Notes: a model not told the origin generated them from the sequence alone. DNA of 22,781 bases from CAYGZA01 sp964354135 (GCA_964354135.1 CAYGZA010000067.1:1-22781), one strand, 5' to 3'. Positions 14,540 through 22,781 are shown, numbered from the stretch's first letter. Program-made: numbers and translations.

Positions 14540-15196
14540 TCACCGTCTGAGCGGCCAGCCGTCGTAGAGTTTCACGAACGGCCAGGACTGCGTCCCGAGT
14601 TTGTGTTTGCCGGGATTCTCCGCGATGTATTGCACCCTGCCGCGGACCTCATCCGGAGAGTAGAGGAAGACTTTGTAGGGACGGTGGGACCAGAGGGGAT
14701 GATTGTCGGGGACGTCAGCGAACAGGCGAAGCCGCGTGCGGGACTCCTCCGCGAAGTGGTTCCACATCGTGAGGGCATCGTCGCGATGGCGGCGGATGCA
14801 CAGGTGCGCGTGGTTCGAGAGAATCGCGCACGCCCACACGGTGTACCGGCAAGGGCGAACCACTTCAGTGAACGCCTCGCCGATCGCTTGCCTCTTCGCG
14901 TCATCGAACCACAGCACCGGGAACTCCAGCCGCGGCCGCGCCTCTCGCCAGAATTCCTGCAACTCTTCGCGCGGCGGCTGGACCGGTTTGCGCCCGAAGT
15001 GGATCGGCCCTAAGTCGGCGAACTTCTCCTGCCGCAATTCTTCCGAGCCACTGCCGCGGGGATCGTTGGGGAGCCAGAGACCGTAGCCGTGGAGAATCAG
15101 ATGATGACCGATGATGATCCGGCGGTGAGTCCGGTGCGAGCCGCGAAGAGGCAAGCCGGAGTCAGGATCAAGCGGCGTGGACTCATGAGCCATCAC
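14540..15196 (-). CDS. RAYT-like Y1/HUH transposase (REP-associated)
   Basis: 218 residues. HHLILHGYGLWLPNDPRGSG (31-50) is followed by YTVWACAILSNHAHLCI (118-134), whose H129-A-H131 is the HUH metal-binding pair. VQYIAENP (188-195) has Y190 in the place of the catalytic tyrosine. This is the Y1-transposase/RAYT pattern: single-strand cleavage and joining, generally tied to REP palindromes. GTG 15196 was chosen because GGAGG (15204-15208) is 7 bases away; ATG 15193 next to it would have 10. Its stop is separated by one base (14539) from the convergent alkaline phosphatase stop. It lies 54 bases downstream of the sigma-54 activator gene on the same strand. A 19-bp inverted repeat brackets its start. 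The gene appears intact. Confidence 0.85.
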   Translation of the reverse strand: MMAHESTPLDPDSGLPLRGSHRTHRRIIIGHHLILHGYGLWLPNDPRGSGSEELRQEKFADLGPIHFGRKPVQPPREELQEFWREARPRLEFPVLWFDDAKRQAIGEAFTEVVRPCRYTVWACAILSNHAHLCIRRHRDDALTMWNHFAEESRTRLRLFADVPDNHPLWSHRPYKVFLYSPDEVRGRVQYIAENPGKHKLGTQSWPFVKLYDGWPLRR

Positions 15197-15249
15197 AACG
15201 ACACCTCCACCAAAACGATCGCAGCCGAATGCTTGCCTCTTCGCGGCTC
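15138..15249. repeat. 19-bp perfect inverted repeat bracketing the transposase start
   Basis: Arm 1 at 15138-15156 is GAGCCGCGAAGAGGCAAGC and arm 2 at 15231-15249 is its exact reverse complement; the spacer is 74 bases. Arm 1 lies inside the transposase gene (residues about 14-20, within SGLPLRGS) and arm 2 lies in the leader, just after the sigma-54 activator stop. Both the GGAGG site and the GTG/ATG starts are in the loop. Confidence 0.85.
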
Positions 15250-15250
15250 A

Positions 15251-16306
15251 CTACTTCTCCCGCCCGTACTCCTCCAGCTTCGCGCTCAGCGTGTTGCGGC
15301 TGATCCCGAGCCGGGCGGCGGCGTGGAGACGCACGTCGTTGCACGCCGCCATGACCTGGGAGATGAGTTCCCGCTCCACGCGGGAAATGATCTTGGCGTG
15401 GAGGCTCTTCTCCTCGGGTCCGGCCGCGGCCAGCCCTTGTTCCACCAGTTGCGAAACCAGCGTCTCGAGGTCGCCCGCGCGGCGGCCGATCCGGGGGCCC
15501 TTGCGGCCCAGCACCGCCTCGGGCAACAGGTCGCAGGTCAGCTCGTCGCCCGGCGCCAGCACGACGGCCCGCTCGACGTAGTTTTGGAGCTCGCGGACGT
15601 TCCCCGGCCAATCGTAGGCCTGGAGGTGTTCCATCGCCTTCCGCTCGACGTGCGGCACGTGGCGGTTGTTCTCTTCGTTGTAGATTCTGAGGAAGTGGCC
15701 GACCAGATCGGGGATGTCCTCGCGGCGCTCGCGCACCGGCGGCAGGTAGATCGTCACGACGTTGAGGCGATAGTACAGGTCCTCGCGGAATCGCCCCGCC
15801 TCGATTTCCTCCACCAGGTCGCGGTTGCTGGCGGCGATGACGCGGGTGTCGACGCGGATCGTCTGCGTGTCGCCCACGCGCTCGAACTCGTGCTCCTGGA
15901 GGACCCGCAACAGTTTGACCTGGAGCTTGGGCGTGGTGGAATTGATCTCGTCCAGGAAGACGGTGCCGGTGTGAGCGGCCTCGAATCGCCCGGTTCGGTT
16001 CTCGACCGCCCCGGTGAACGCCCCGCGGACGTGCCCGAAAAGCTCGCTTTCGAGCAGGTTCTCGGCCAGCGCCCCGCAGTTGACGCGGACGAACGGGCCG
16101 CTGCCGCGGGGGCTGAGCTGGTGGATCGCCTTGGCGATCAGCTCCTTCCCCGTGCCGGTTTCTCCCAACAGCAACACCGAGGCGTTCGACGGGGACACCT
16201 GGCGCGTGAGGCGATAGACCTCCTGCATGGCCGGGCCGGAGCCGATCAGCGCCGGGATGGGCGGCCCGGTGTCGTTGCGGCGAGGGACTGGCGGAGTGCG
16301 GCTCAT
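15251..16306 (-). CDS. Sigma-54-dependent transcriptional activator without sensor domain
   Basis: 351 residues. An AAA+ domain starts almost at once: Walker A GETGTGKE (48-55), sigma-54 contact loop GAFTGA (95-100), Walker B VFLDE (116-120), FREDLYYRL (173-181) with arginine-finger residues, and YDWPGNVREL (231-240). A Fis-type helix-turn-helix closes the protein (LHAAARLGISRNTLSAKLEEYG, 327-348). Such proteins hydrolyse ATP to open sigma-54 RNA polymerase complexes. Only about 20 residues precede the AAA+ domain, so no receiver, GAF or PAS sensor is present. ATG 16306 overlaps the stop of the upstream HEAT gene (ATGA at 16303-16306), showing translational coupling. Target promoters are unknown; I found no convincing -24/-12 site here. 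Confidence 0.93.
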   Translation of the reverse strand: MSRTPPVPRRNDTGPPIPALIGSGPAMQEVYRLTRQVSPSNASVLLLGETGTGKELIAKAIHQLSPRGSGPFVRVNCGALAENLLESELFGHVRGAFTGAVENRTGRFEAAHTGTVFLDEINSTTPKLQVKLLRVLQEHEFERVGDTQTIRVDTRVIAASNRDLVEEIEAGRFREDLYYRLNVVTIYLPPVRERREDIPDLVGHFLRIYNEENNRHVPHVERKAMEHLQAYDWPGNVRELQNYVERAVVLAPGDELTCDLLPEAVLGRKGPRIGRRAGDLETLVSQLVEQGLAAAGPEEKSLHAKIISRVERELISQVMAACNDVRLHAAARLGISRNTLSAKLEEYGREK

Positions 16307-18660
16307 CGCATCAGGGAAGCGGCCGTGCTGCCTGGCTGGTTTACCCCCTGCCGCAAGGACCTTGCGGCCTGGGTCGGGGCTTCGATGCAGTCGAGGATCA
16401 AACCGAGGACCTTCCGCGTCGCTTCGTCCAGGGTGCCGCTCTGATTGTAACGCTCGTATTGGAGGCGGATCTGGTCGGTCGTCAACAGGATGCCGTATTG
16501 CTCGGTAGCCCGGCGGAAACCCCCAAGGGCCGCCGTCCGGGCAGCCAAAGGCGCGGTGGCCCGGCCGGCCAGCTCCACCAGGGCCTGCTGGCTCTCCGCC
16601 GTGCCGAGATTGGCCAAGACCGCCGCCGCCCGCCCGCTCAGCTCCGGCACCTGGAGGGCCGCAAGCACCGCCCCCTCGGCCCGCTGGAAATCGTGAAATC
16701 GCTGGCTGCGGTTGTCGGTCAGCTCGAAGAGCCACTGGAGGGCCTTCGCCGCGTGGTCCCGCCGTTGGGCTGTCGAGACCGCTTCCCGGCCGGACAACGC
16801 CAACACGCGTTGCACCTGCTGCTGAGCCGTCTCAGTGTCGCGGGGACGGAAGAAGGCCCGCACGCGCGCGTCGCCCGCGGCGACGTGCCGGGCACGATCG
16901 ATCTGGTCGTCCCGGGCGAAGATGCCCACCGGCACCAGCGCCGTGCGCCCGTCGCGCCGAAGCTGCTGCACGAGAAAATCGACGGTGGGATGATCCACGC
17001 CGGCGTCCACCAGGGCCAGCTCGTAGTCGGGCGACTGGAGGGCCAGGCGGATCAGGTCCCGGCCGGTCGCGGCCTGGCTTACTTCAAAGCCCATCGCCGT
17101 GAGCAAGGCGGACATCCGCTGCGATTCCTCGGTGCCGGGACAGGCCACCAGCGCCCGCCGCGACCCGCGGGAAGCAGCCAGGAAGCTCAGCGTCTCGACG
17201 ACGTAGCTGGCCCCGGCAAACGCCCCGCTCGGCTGCATCCGCACGATCGCCTCGACCGCCGCCAGCCGCACGTGCGGGTTGCCGTGGCGCATCGCCCGCA
17301 CCAGCGGGCAAGGCTGGGCGCTGCGGGAAAGAAGCCGCTCCGCATCGGCCCGTTGGCCGAGGAGCCGGGCGGTCGCGGCGGCAGCCCCCACTTGCCCGCG
17401 CTCCATCGAGAACGCCAGCACCTGTTCGAGCACCTCCACGGTGAACTCGGCGGCCTTGCCGGTGGGCGTTCCCTTCTCCAGCGGCAAGGGCTTGTCCGGC
17501 GGCATGGGCTTGTCCAGCCCGCTCTCATAGGCCGCCTGCTCCAGCATCGTCGTCAGATAGAGTACCACGAGATCGCGGTCCTCCGGCATCACGGAATATG
17601 CCTCGCGGGCGAACCGGGCCGCGTGCCAACGGCCGGCGTCTTCCGGGAGCAATGCCTTGGCAACCGGCTGTTTGGCGGCGCCGTCCCACGTCCAGACGGT
17701 CACTCGTCCGGTCGCGTCCGCAGGCAAGGGCTGCAAGCGGTCCACGTAGCGCCGCGCCCGCTCGGCCAGCAGCCGGGCCGCTTGCTGCGGCGTGGGCGTG
17801 CGGCCCACCAGTCTCACGAGGGCCGTTTGCGCTGCCGCCCGGACCCCGGCATCTCCCTCCTTCTTGGCAAACGGTGCAAGCAAGTAGACGCTCAACTCCG
17901 TGATCCCGGTTTCGGCCAGGGCCAAAGCGGCCTGGGCTGCGAGCTTGGGGTCTTGCGCCTCGAGGACGCTCACCAGCGGCGCCACGGCATCGGGGCCAAG
18001 CTGCGCCAAAGCGGTGCGCACGGCGGCGTGTTGGGCAGCCCGCTGCGGGTCGGCCAGGACCTCGACGAGCGGACGAATCGCCGCTTCCCCCGCCTCCTGC
18101 AAGCCGACCTGGGCCCGCATCCGCTGCTCCGCCGACGGGGCCTGAAGTTCCCCGATTAGCGCGGCGATCCGCTGCGGCTCCTGCACCTGCTGATTCTTGG
18201 CCTGGAGAACGGCGCCGGCCAACTCGGTTCCCTCCGGAGCGAGGTCCGGGCGGGTGCTCATCTCCATAAACGCCGGCGAGCCGAACTCGTCGACCAGCGC
18301 CGCCAACTCCTTGGGCCCCGGTTTCGAGTCCAGCACCTTGCGAAAGAGCCCCTTCGCCAGGTCCGCACGCTGGAAATCGGCCAGCAGCCTGCCCGCGCGG
18401 ACCATCTCCGACGGCGTGGAAGGCTTCATGTCCAGAATCGCCTGGACCTGCGGGTCCACGATCTGGATCTCAACGGCGGGCGGCTGCTTCGACGGGACTT
18501 TCGATTCTCCGTCGGCAGGCGCAACCTTGGGCTGCACCTTCGCGGGCTTGGCCGGCGGCCTCGCCTTTCCCTTTGGCGCCTGCGCATAGACAAGCCCCGA
18601 AAGACTCAACACCGCCGCCGCGATCCACAGCCAGGTTCCGAGTCGGTAGCGTGTACCCAT
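16303..18660 (-). CDS. Exported HEAT-repeat protein with receiver-like domain
   Basis: 785 residues. Signal peptide LWIAAAVLSLSGLVYA (cleavage about 26), then a Lys/Pro-rich linker (28-62). Residues 160-290 contain HEAT-type helical repeats (AEQRMRAQVGLQEAGEAAIRPLVEVLAD, AAVRTALAQLGPDAVAPLVSVLE, AAQAALALAETG). Another helical section at 400-480 includes NPHVRLAAVEAIVRM. Residues 500-625 look like a response-regulator receiver fold: strand RALVAC, helix, strand FEVSQAATG, then YELALVDAGVD with D552 where the phosphorylated Asp would be. The acidic pair at strand 1 and the strand-5 Lys are absent, so phosphorylation is unlikely. Residues 660-720 have more HEAT-like helices. The gene starts 21 bases after argH and its stop overlaps the start of the sigma-54 activator. 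Function unknown; probably a scaffold. Confidence 0.8.
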   Translation of the reverse strand: MGTRYRLGTWLWIAAAVLSLSGLVYAQAPKGKARPPAKPAKVQPKVAPADGESKVPSKQPPAVEIQIVDPQVQAILDMKPSTPSEMVRAGRLLADFQRADLAKGLFRKVLDSKPGPKELAALVDEFGSPAFMEMSTRPDLAPEGTELAGAVLQAKNQQVQEPQRIAALIGELQAPSAEQRMRAQVGLQEAGEAAIRPLVEVLADPQRAAQHAAVRTALAQLGPDAVAPLVSVLEAQDPKLAAQAALALAETGITELSVYLLAPFAKKEGDAGVRAAAQTALVRLVGRTPTPQQAARLLAERARRYVDRLQPLPADATGRVTVWTWDGAAKQPVAKALLPEDAGRWHAARFAREAYSVMPEDRDLVVLYLTTMLEQAAYESGLDKPMPPDKPLPLEKGTPTGKAAEFTVEVLEQVLAFSMERGQVGAAAATARLLGQRADAERLLSRSAQPCPLVRAMRHGNPHVRLAAVEAIVRMQPSGAFAGASYVVETLSFLAASRGSRRALVACPGTEESQRMSALLTAMGFEVSQAATGRDLIRLALQSPDYELALVDAGVDHPTVDFLVQQLRRDGRTALVPVGIFARDDQIDRARHVAAGDARVRAFFRPRDTETAQQQVQRVLALSGREAVSTAQRRDHAAKALQWLFELTDNRSQRFHDFQRAEGAVLAALQVPELSGRAAAVLANLGTAESQQALVELAGRATAPLAARTAALGGFRRATEQYGILLTTDQIRLQYERYNQSGTLDEATRKVLGLILDCIEAPTQAARSLRQGVNQPGSTAASLMR

Positions 18661-18681
18661 GGGCCGGTCTCGTCTTTGCTG

Positions 18682-20061
18682 CTAGCGCTTCAACTCTCGT
18701 TGCCACCGCTCGATCTGGCCGCGGACCTGCTCGGGACCGCTGGAGCCATGACTCCGAAACGACCGCACGGCGTTTTGCACTCCCAACACGTCCAACACAC
18801 TCGCATCCAAGCCCGGGTCCTGTTGGCGGAAATCGTCCAGCGAAAGGTCGCACAGCCGCACGCCCCGGTCCAGGGCCGTGCGCACCAGGCGGCCGACCAG
18901 CCCGTGAGCCGTCCGCTGCGGCGTGCCGCGGCGGATGAGATACTCCATTAGGGTGGTGGCGTCAAGATGTCCCCGGTCCAGACGTTGGGCGATGGCCGCG
19001 CGGTTCAATTCCACACCAGCCACAAGAGGGGATGCCAGCTCCAGCGATGCCTTCACCGTGTCAAATGAGTCAAACAGGGCAATCTTGTCCTCCTGCAAGT
19101 CGCGATTGTAGGCCAACGGGAGCCCCTTTACCAGCACCAAGAGGGCATTCAGGTTCCCTACCACCCGGGCCGTCTTGCCGCGGATCAACTCCAGAACGTC
19201 GGGGTTGACCTTCTGGGGCATGATCGACGACCCGGTACAGAACGCCTGCGGCAGCCTGAGGAAGTTGAATTCCACGGTGGACCACAGAATCCACTCTTCC
19301 GCCCAGGTGCTCAGGTGCAAAGCAATCACGGCGAGCGAGGCGGCGAATTCGATGGCGAAGTCGCGGTCGCTCGCGGCGTCCAGGCTGTTGGCCGCCACCC
19401 CGTCAAACCCCAACAGCCGGGCTACCTCCTCCCGGTCGATGGGGAGGCTCGTCCCGGCCAGTGCGGCCGATCCCAGCGGCAACACGTTCGTCCGCCGCCG
19501 GCAATCGGCCAGGCGCCCGCGGTCCCGTTCGAGCTTCTCGCAGTACGCCAGCCAATAGTGGGGGGCCAAGACCGGCTGGGCCCGCTGCAAATGGGTGTAG
19601 CCGGGGAGGATTACCTCGAAATCGGCCTCGCACCGGCCGACAAACGCCCGCTGCAGCTCGACCAAGAGCCGGTCAATCTGGTCAATCCCGTCGCGGACCC
19701 AAAGCCGCAGGTCGGTGGCCACCTGATCGTTGCGGCTGCGGGCGGTGTGGAGCTTGCGGCCCGCGTCGCCGATCCGGTCGATCAAGGCCCGCTCGACGTG
19801 CATGTGGATGTCTTCCAGCTCGGCGCAAAACTGGAAGCGGCCCTGCTCGATTTCCTCGCGGATTGCCTCCAATCCCTGCACAATCTCCGCGCAGTCTTCC
19901 TGGGAGATGAGGCCCACTTTGGCCAGCATCCGGGCGTGGGCGACCGAAGCGGCGATGTCGTGCGCGTAGAGCCGGCGGTCGAAGCTCACGCTCTGGGTGA
20001 ACTCCTCAACCCGGCGGTTGGTCGCTTCAGAAAACACCCCCCCCCACGCCTTCTCGGTCAC
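18682..20061 (-). CDS. argH: Argininosuccinate lyase
   Basis: 459 residues from GTG 20061 (E. coli 457). It splits argininosuccinate into arginine and fumarate, the last step of arginine synthesis. It starts MTEKAWGGVFSEATNRRVEEF, as the family does. Further motifs are HTARSRNDQVATDLRLW, the catalytic GYTHLQRAQP, and the fumarase/lyase signature GSSIMPQKVNPD (277-288) with the mobile-loop serine. GTG 20061 is chosen over ATG 20118 for three reasons: GAGGA sits 5 bases upstream, the N-terminus and length then match the family, and the predicted promoter would start transcription near 20114, downstream of the ATG at 20118. It heads a minus-strand run with the HEAT protein (21 bases) and sigma-54 activator. 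Confidence 0.95.
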   Translation of the reverse strand: MTEKAWGGVFSEATNRRVEEFTQSVSFDRRLYAHDIAASVAHARMLAKVGLISQEDCAEIVQGLEAIREEIEQGRFQFCAELEDIHMHVERALIDRIGDAGRKLHTARSRNDQVATDLRLWVRDGIDQIDRLLVELQRAFVGRCEADFEVILPGYTHLQRAQPVLAPHYWLAYCEKLERDRGRLADCRRRTNVLPLGSAALAGTSLPIDREEVARLLGFDGVAANSLDAASDRDFAIEFAASLAVIALHLSTWAEEWILWSTVEFNFLRLPQAFCTGSSIMPQKVNPDVLELIRGKTARVVGNLNALLVLVKGLPLAYNRDLQEDKIALFDSFDTVKASLELASPLVAGVELNRAAIAQRLDRGHLDATTLMEYLIRRGTPQRTAHGLVGRLVRTALDRGVRLCDLSLDDFRQQDPGLDASVLDVLGVQNAVRSFRSHGSSGPEQVRGQIERWQRELKR

Positions 20062-20066
20062 GCTGG

Positions 20067-20071
20067 TCCTC
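20067..20071 (-). promoter_or_regulatory. Ribosome binding site deciding the argH start
   Basis: GAGGA on the minus strand, 5 bases before the GTG at 20061. The alternative ATG at 20118 has only GAG directly beside it and no proper site. Confidence 0.6.
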
Positions 20072-20120
20072 AGGCTTCGGACGGATTCGATGGATTCGGG
20101 CGCGAAACGCCAACCCATTT

Positions 20121-20149
20121 ACTCTAAATAGGTTACGACGCGATGTCAA
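20121..20149 (-). promoter_or_regulatory. Predicted sigma-70-type promoter of argH
   Basis: Perfect -35 TTGACA (20144-20149) and TAGAGT (20121-20126, 4 of 6) are separated by exactly 17 bases on the minus strand. Transcription should begin near 20114, giving a leader of about 53 bases to the GTG at 20061. It probably also drives the HEAT protein and sigma-54 activator genes. Confidence 0.6.
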
Positions 20150-20349
20150 CGAGGAAACCGAGTGCCGCAGCCACCGACCATGCAGGGCGTCACCCGTCGT
20201 CAGCCTGAGAACCTGGAGTGCTGAAGACTCTCGCGATTGCGGATCGCGCGGATGCACTTCGTCTGTGAGTTTCCCACCGGGCCGCGGAAGTCGTCCTCTC
20301 TGGTCCTGGGAGCTTCGCCACACTGCCCGCAGCGTCGGATGGACCACAA

Positions 20350-21828
20350 TCAGTCGGAGAGTGCAGCGCACGAGGCCCCTCTTTTGCGGTACGCACTCTT
20401 CAAGCACGTGGGACGCTGGCGCCGGCCACGGAGCGACGTAGCGCACGTGCATCTGCTGCCAGCCCGAAAACCCCCTCGTTCTTGTCTTCCTGAGGGGCTC
20501 TGCACTTCCCTCACTTCCACCCCCTTGAGCCACTCCTGCCACGCCGCAAGCAACTTGTCCTGGGCACTCCTGTCTATCTTGCGTCCGGACGCGGACCCCT
20601 TCGATGGAGGCGTGAAACCTCCCGACAACGATTCAGTCGAAAACCCGCCCCAGACCTGCCAGCCCGAGTCAATGTAGTCGTGGCTCCCCAGTGCGTTATC
20701 CCCAAGGATGTCCCACAAGTCGGTACCGCGCGGGTCGTTCCGCCCCGTGACGGAGAACAGCAACGCGAGGAGACAGGCCCGCTTGTTGTCCGACAGGGTT
20801 TTGTCTCCCAGGGCCTCGATCAGTATCGGCGCCGACTTGATCCCCAGCCGCAAAAGTCCTCCCTCGGGTGTGTCCGGGCCGACGAGCTCGTACGCCCATT
20901 CGCCATAAGGCCCGATGACAAGCCTTGGGCGAGCATCCTGATCCAGGGCGGCAATCCATCGCAGGGCCGACTGGCGTTCCTGCGGTGCAACCTCGATAAC
21001 CGTGGGACCGACGATGAAGCGTATCGGCTTCGACCGACTTGCGATCAACCCGTCAACGTCCGCATCGTCGGCAATGGTCCTGGTATTGTGGTAGAGCACC
21101 TCCAACCAGTAGATGCCTGGGGCCGGCGGTTGGATGAAGCTCCCGAGATCCAATTCGGTCTCCCATGACGTCCCGTAGGCGAGGAGTTGCTCGGTGAAAA
21201 GGCCGCCGCCAAAGATGATGCCACTCAGACGCATGCGCAGGGGCAACTCGTGACCCTTCTCGTCCCGGACGACAATCCGCCAACGCGCTTGCCGTCCGCT
21301 TCGGTAATCTCCGCCTACCGTGAATCCGACCTCCTCTCTTTCTGCGTCAATGTTCCGGATCTTCACTTTGAGACGCGATAGCGACGCCGGCGTGACGGTG
21401 ATTGGGCCTGGGGGATCCGTCACGATTTCCATGGGATCGGGCTTCTCTTGGATTCGGCGCAGCGCGGTGAGGAGTTCTAGGTTCCGTATTGCCCCTGGGT
21501 CGACGATCTCCGGGGCCTCCTGCGAAACTGCGATCTTCCGCAGGGCCAAGACGTGGAGTTGATGGCGGAGAAAGGCCTCCCAGGCATTCCCTCCGCGACG
21601 CACGATCTCCAGCAGGCACGGCTCATAATCGTCGTGTCTGCGGAAATCCTGGTCTGCCAGGGACGTTTCCAAGCGGCGCTTCAGGTCCTCGTCGGACAAC
21701 TTCGTCACCCTCTTGACGATCTCCGCGCGACCTGCGCCCCTTTCGTCGCCCAACGTAGGCTGGATCAGCGCCGTGAGCACTATGGTGATGACCATCCTCG
21801 CAGCGGGACGTAGTTCGTGGTTTCTCAT
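20350..21828 (-). CDS. Exported protein of unknown function
   Basis: 492 residues from ATG 21828 (GGGAG about 9 bases upstream; ATG 21846 is an alternative). Signal peptide MRNHELRPAARMVITIVLTALIQPTLG. The first mature part is helical and charged (IVKRVTKLSDEDLKRRLETSLADQDFRRHDDYEPCLLEIVRRGG). The middle (145-280) is beta-rich, with SLSRLKVKIRNIDAEREEVGFTVGGDYRSGR, ending YWLEVLYHNTRTIADD and PIRFIVGPTVIEV, suggesting an immunoglobulin-like sandwich. Residues 325-440 are helical and end LLAAWQEWLKG. No catalytic motif is recognised. Residues 444-492 are Arg/Ser/Cys-rich and look like read-through past the natural end of the fold. argH follows after a 288-base gap but has its own promoter. Confidence 0.75.
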   Translation of the reverse strand: MRNHELRPAARMVITIVLTALIQPTLGDERGAGRAEIVKRVTKLSDEDLKRRLETSLADQDFRRHDDYEPCLLEIVRRGGNAWEAFLRHQLHVLALRKIAVSQEAPEIVDPGAIRNLELLTALRRIQEKPDPMEIVTDPPGPITVTPASLSRLKVKIRNIDAEREEVGFTVGGDYRSGRQARWRIVVRDEKGHELPLRMRLSGIIFGGGLFTEQLLAYGTSWETELDLGSFIQPPAPGIYWLEVLYHNTRTIADDADVDGLIASRSKPIRFIVGPTVIEVAPQERQSALRWIAALDQDARPRLVIGPYGEWAYELVGPDTPEGGLLRLGIKSAPILIEALGDKTLSDNKRACLLALLFSVTGRNDPRGTDLWDILGDNALGSHDYIDSGWQVWGGFSTESLSGGFTPPSKGSASGRKIDRSAQDKLLAAWQEWLKGVEVREVQSPSGRQERGGFRAGSRCTCATSLRGRRQRPTCLKSAYRKRGASCAALSD

Positions 21829-21878
21829 GACGCCGGCTCCCGGCATTCCAAGCAGGGCACCCCCATGATTTGAACATC

Positions 21879-21907
21879 ATTCTACCCCAGGATGAGGGTC
21901 CAGGCAA
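21879..21907 (-). promoter_or_regulatory. Predicted promoter of the exported unknown protein
   Basis: TTGCCT (21902-21907, 4 of 6) and TAGAAT (21879-21884, 5 of 6) are separated by 17 bases on the minus strand. Transcription would start near 21872, about 44 bases before the ATG at 21828. Confidence 0.45.
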
Positions 21908-21994
21908 TCGGGCTGCGCTAGGGCAGTACTCTGTGCGCTGTCCGACAACCGAGGCATCGAGTGGCCGCGAGACTTCGCCCAACAGGCGGGCCGC

Positions 21995-22024
21995 TTGAAC
22001 AAGCCGCCGTCAACGTGCTAACAT
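21995..22024 (+). promoter_or_regulatory. Predicted promoter of carB
   Basis: TTGAAC (21995-22000) and TAACAT (22019-22024) are separated by 18 bases, each 4 of 6 to consensus, with TG one base before the -10 hexamer (extended -10). The leader to the GTG at 22113 would be about 80 bases. I see no clear arginine- or pyrimidine-responsive leader structure in it. Confidence 0.4.
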
Positions 22025-22112
22025 CGAGAGATTTTGGAGGCCGGACCGAAGGTTTGTTTGGGTAACACCACTCCGCGAAAACCGCTCACGCTCTCTCCAA
22101 GAAAGCCATCTC

Positions 22113-22781
<669 letters not shown>

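Noticed and set aside
16307..16735. N-terminal extension of the sigma-54 activator into the HEAT gene
   Set aside because: The extra residues are an alternate frame of the HEAT protein and show no receiver, GAF or PAS pattern; the ATGA overlap gives the start.
20027..20542. Minus-strand open frame between the exported unknown and argH
   Set aside because: No recognisable structure, starts inside the tail of the upstream gene, runs over the argH promoter and N-terminus in another frame.

Overview
This 22.8 kb window is GC-rich chromosomal DNA that looks planctomycetal (Planctomycetota, probably Pirellulales-like). Three things point there. Several exported proteins are of types common in that phylum: DUF2961, LamG-bearing toroid enzymes and HEAT-repeat proteins. 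There is a RAYT-type transposase with the motif HHLILHGYGLWLPNDPRG. Several kinds of dispersed palindromic repeat are present. Placement is from recalled family features, not from a search. No gene-free stretch is longer than 300 bases.

Layout. 1-466: the end of a type II toxin-antitoxin pair (antitoxin cut by the window edge, ParE/RelE-like toxin). 669-2372, minus: a tightly packed three-gene cassette made of a TIGR04255-family protein and two uncharacterised proteins. 2625-7582, minus: efp, epmA, a 73-residue unknown, aroB and an exported amidohydrolase, with epmB divergent from efp at 7641-8672. The three genes needed for beta-lysylated EF-P are thus side by side. 8761-14538: an exported DUF2961 protein (minus), diverging from an exported toroid/LamG protein and an exported alkaline phosphatase (plus); these look like extracytoplasmic polymer and phosphate scavenging functions. 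14540-20061, minus: argH, an exported HEAT-repeat protein with a receiver-like insert, a sigma-54 activator lacking a sensor domain (start overlapping the HEAT gene's stop), then a RAYT transposase. 20350-21828, minus: an exported protein of unknown function. 22113 to the end, plus: the start of carB.

How the parts relate. Housekeeping genes (aroB, argH, carB, efp/epmA/epmB) are interleaved with exported lineage-specific proteins and small mobile DNA. The most interesting signals are four: (a) a 19-bp perfect inverted repeat that brackets the transposase start codon and would fold in read-through mRNA coming from the sigma-54 gene; (b) a REP-like palindrome present twice, one copy lying inside the coding sequence for the amidohydrolase signal peptide; (c) the exported HEAT/receiver-like protein translationally coupled to a sensor-less sigma-54 activator; (d) the three-gene TIGR04255 cassette next to a toxin-antitoxin pair. 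The argH start was moved to an internal GTG because a good promoter and a Shine-Dalgarno sequence agree on it.
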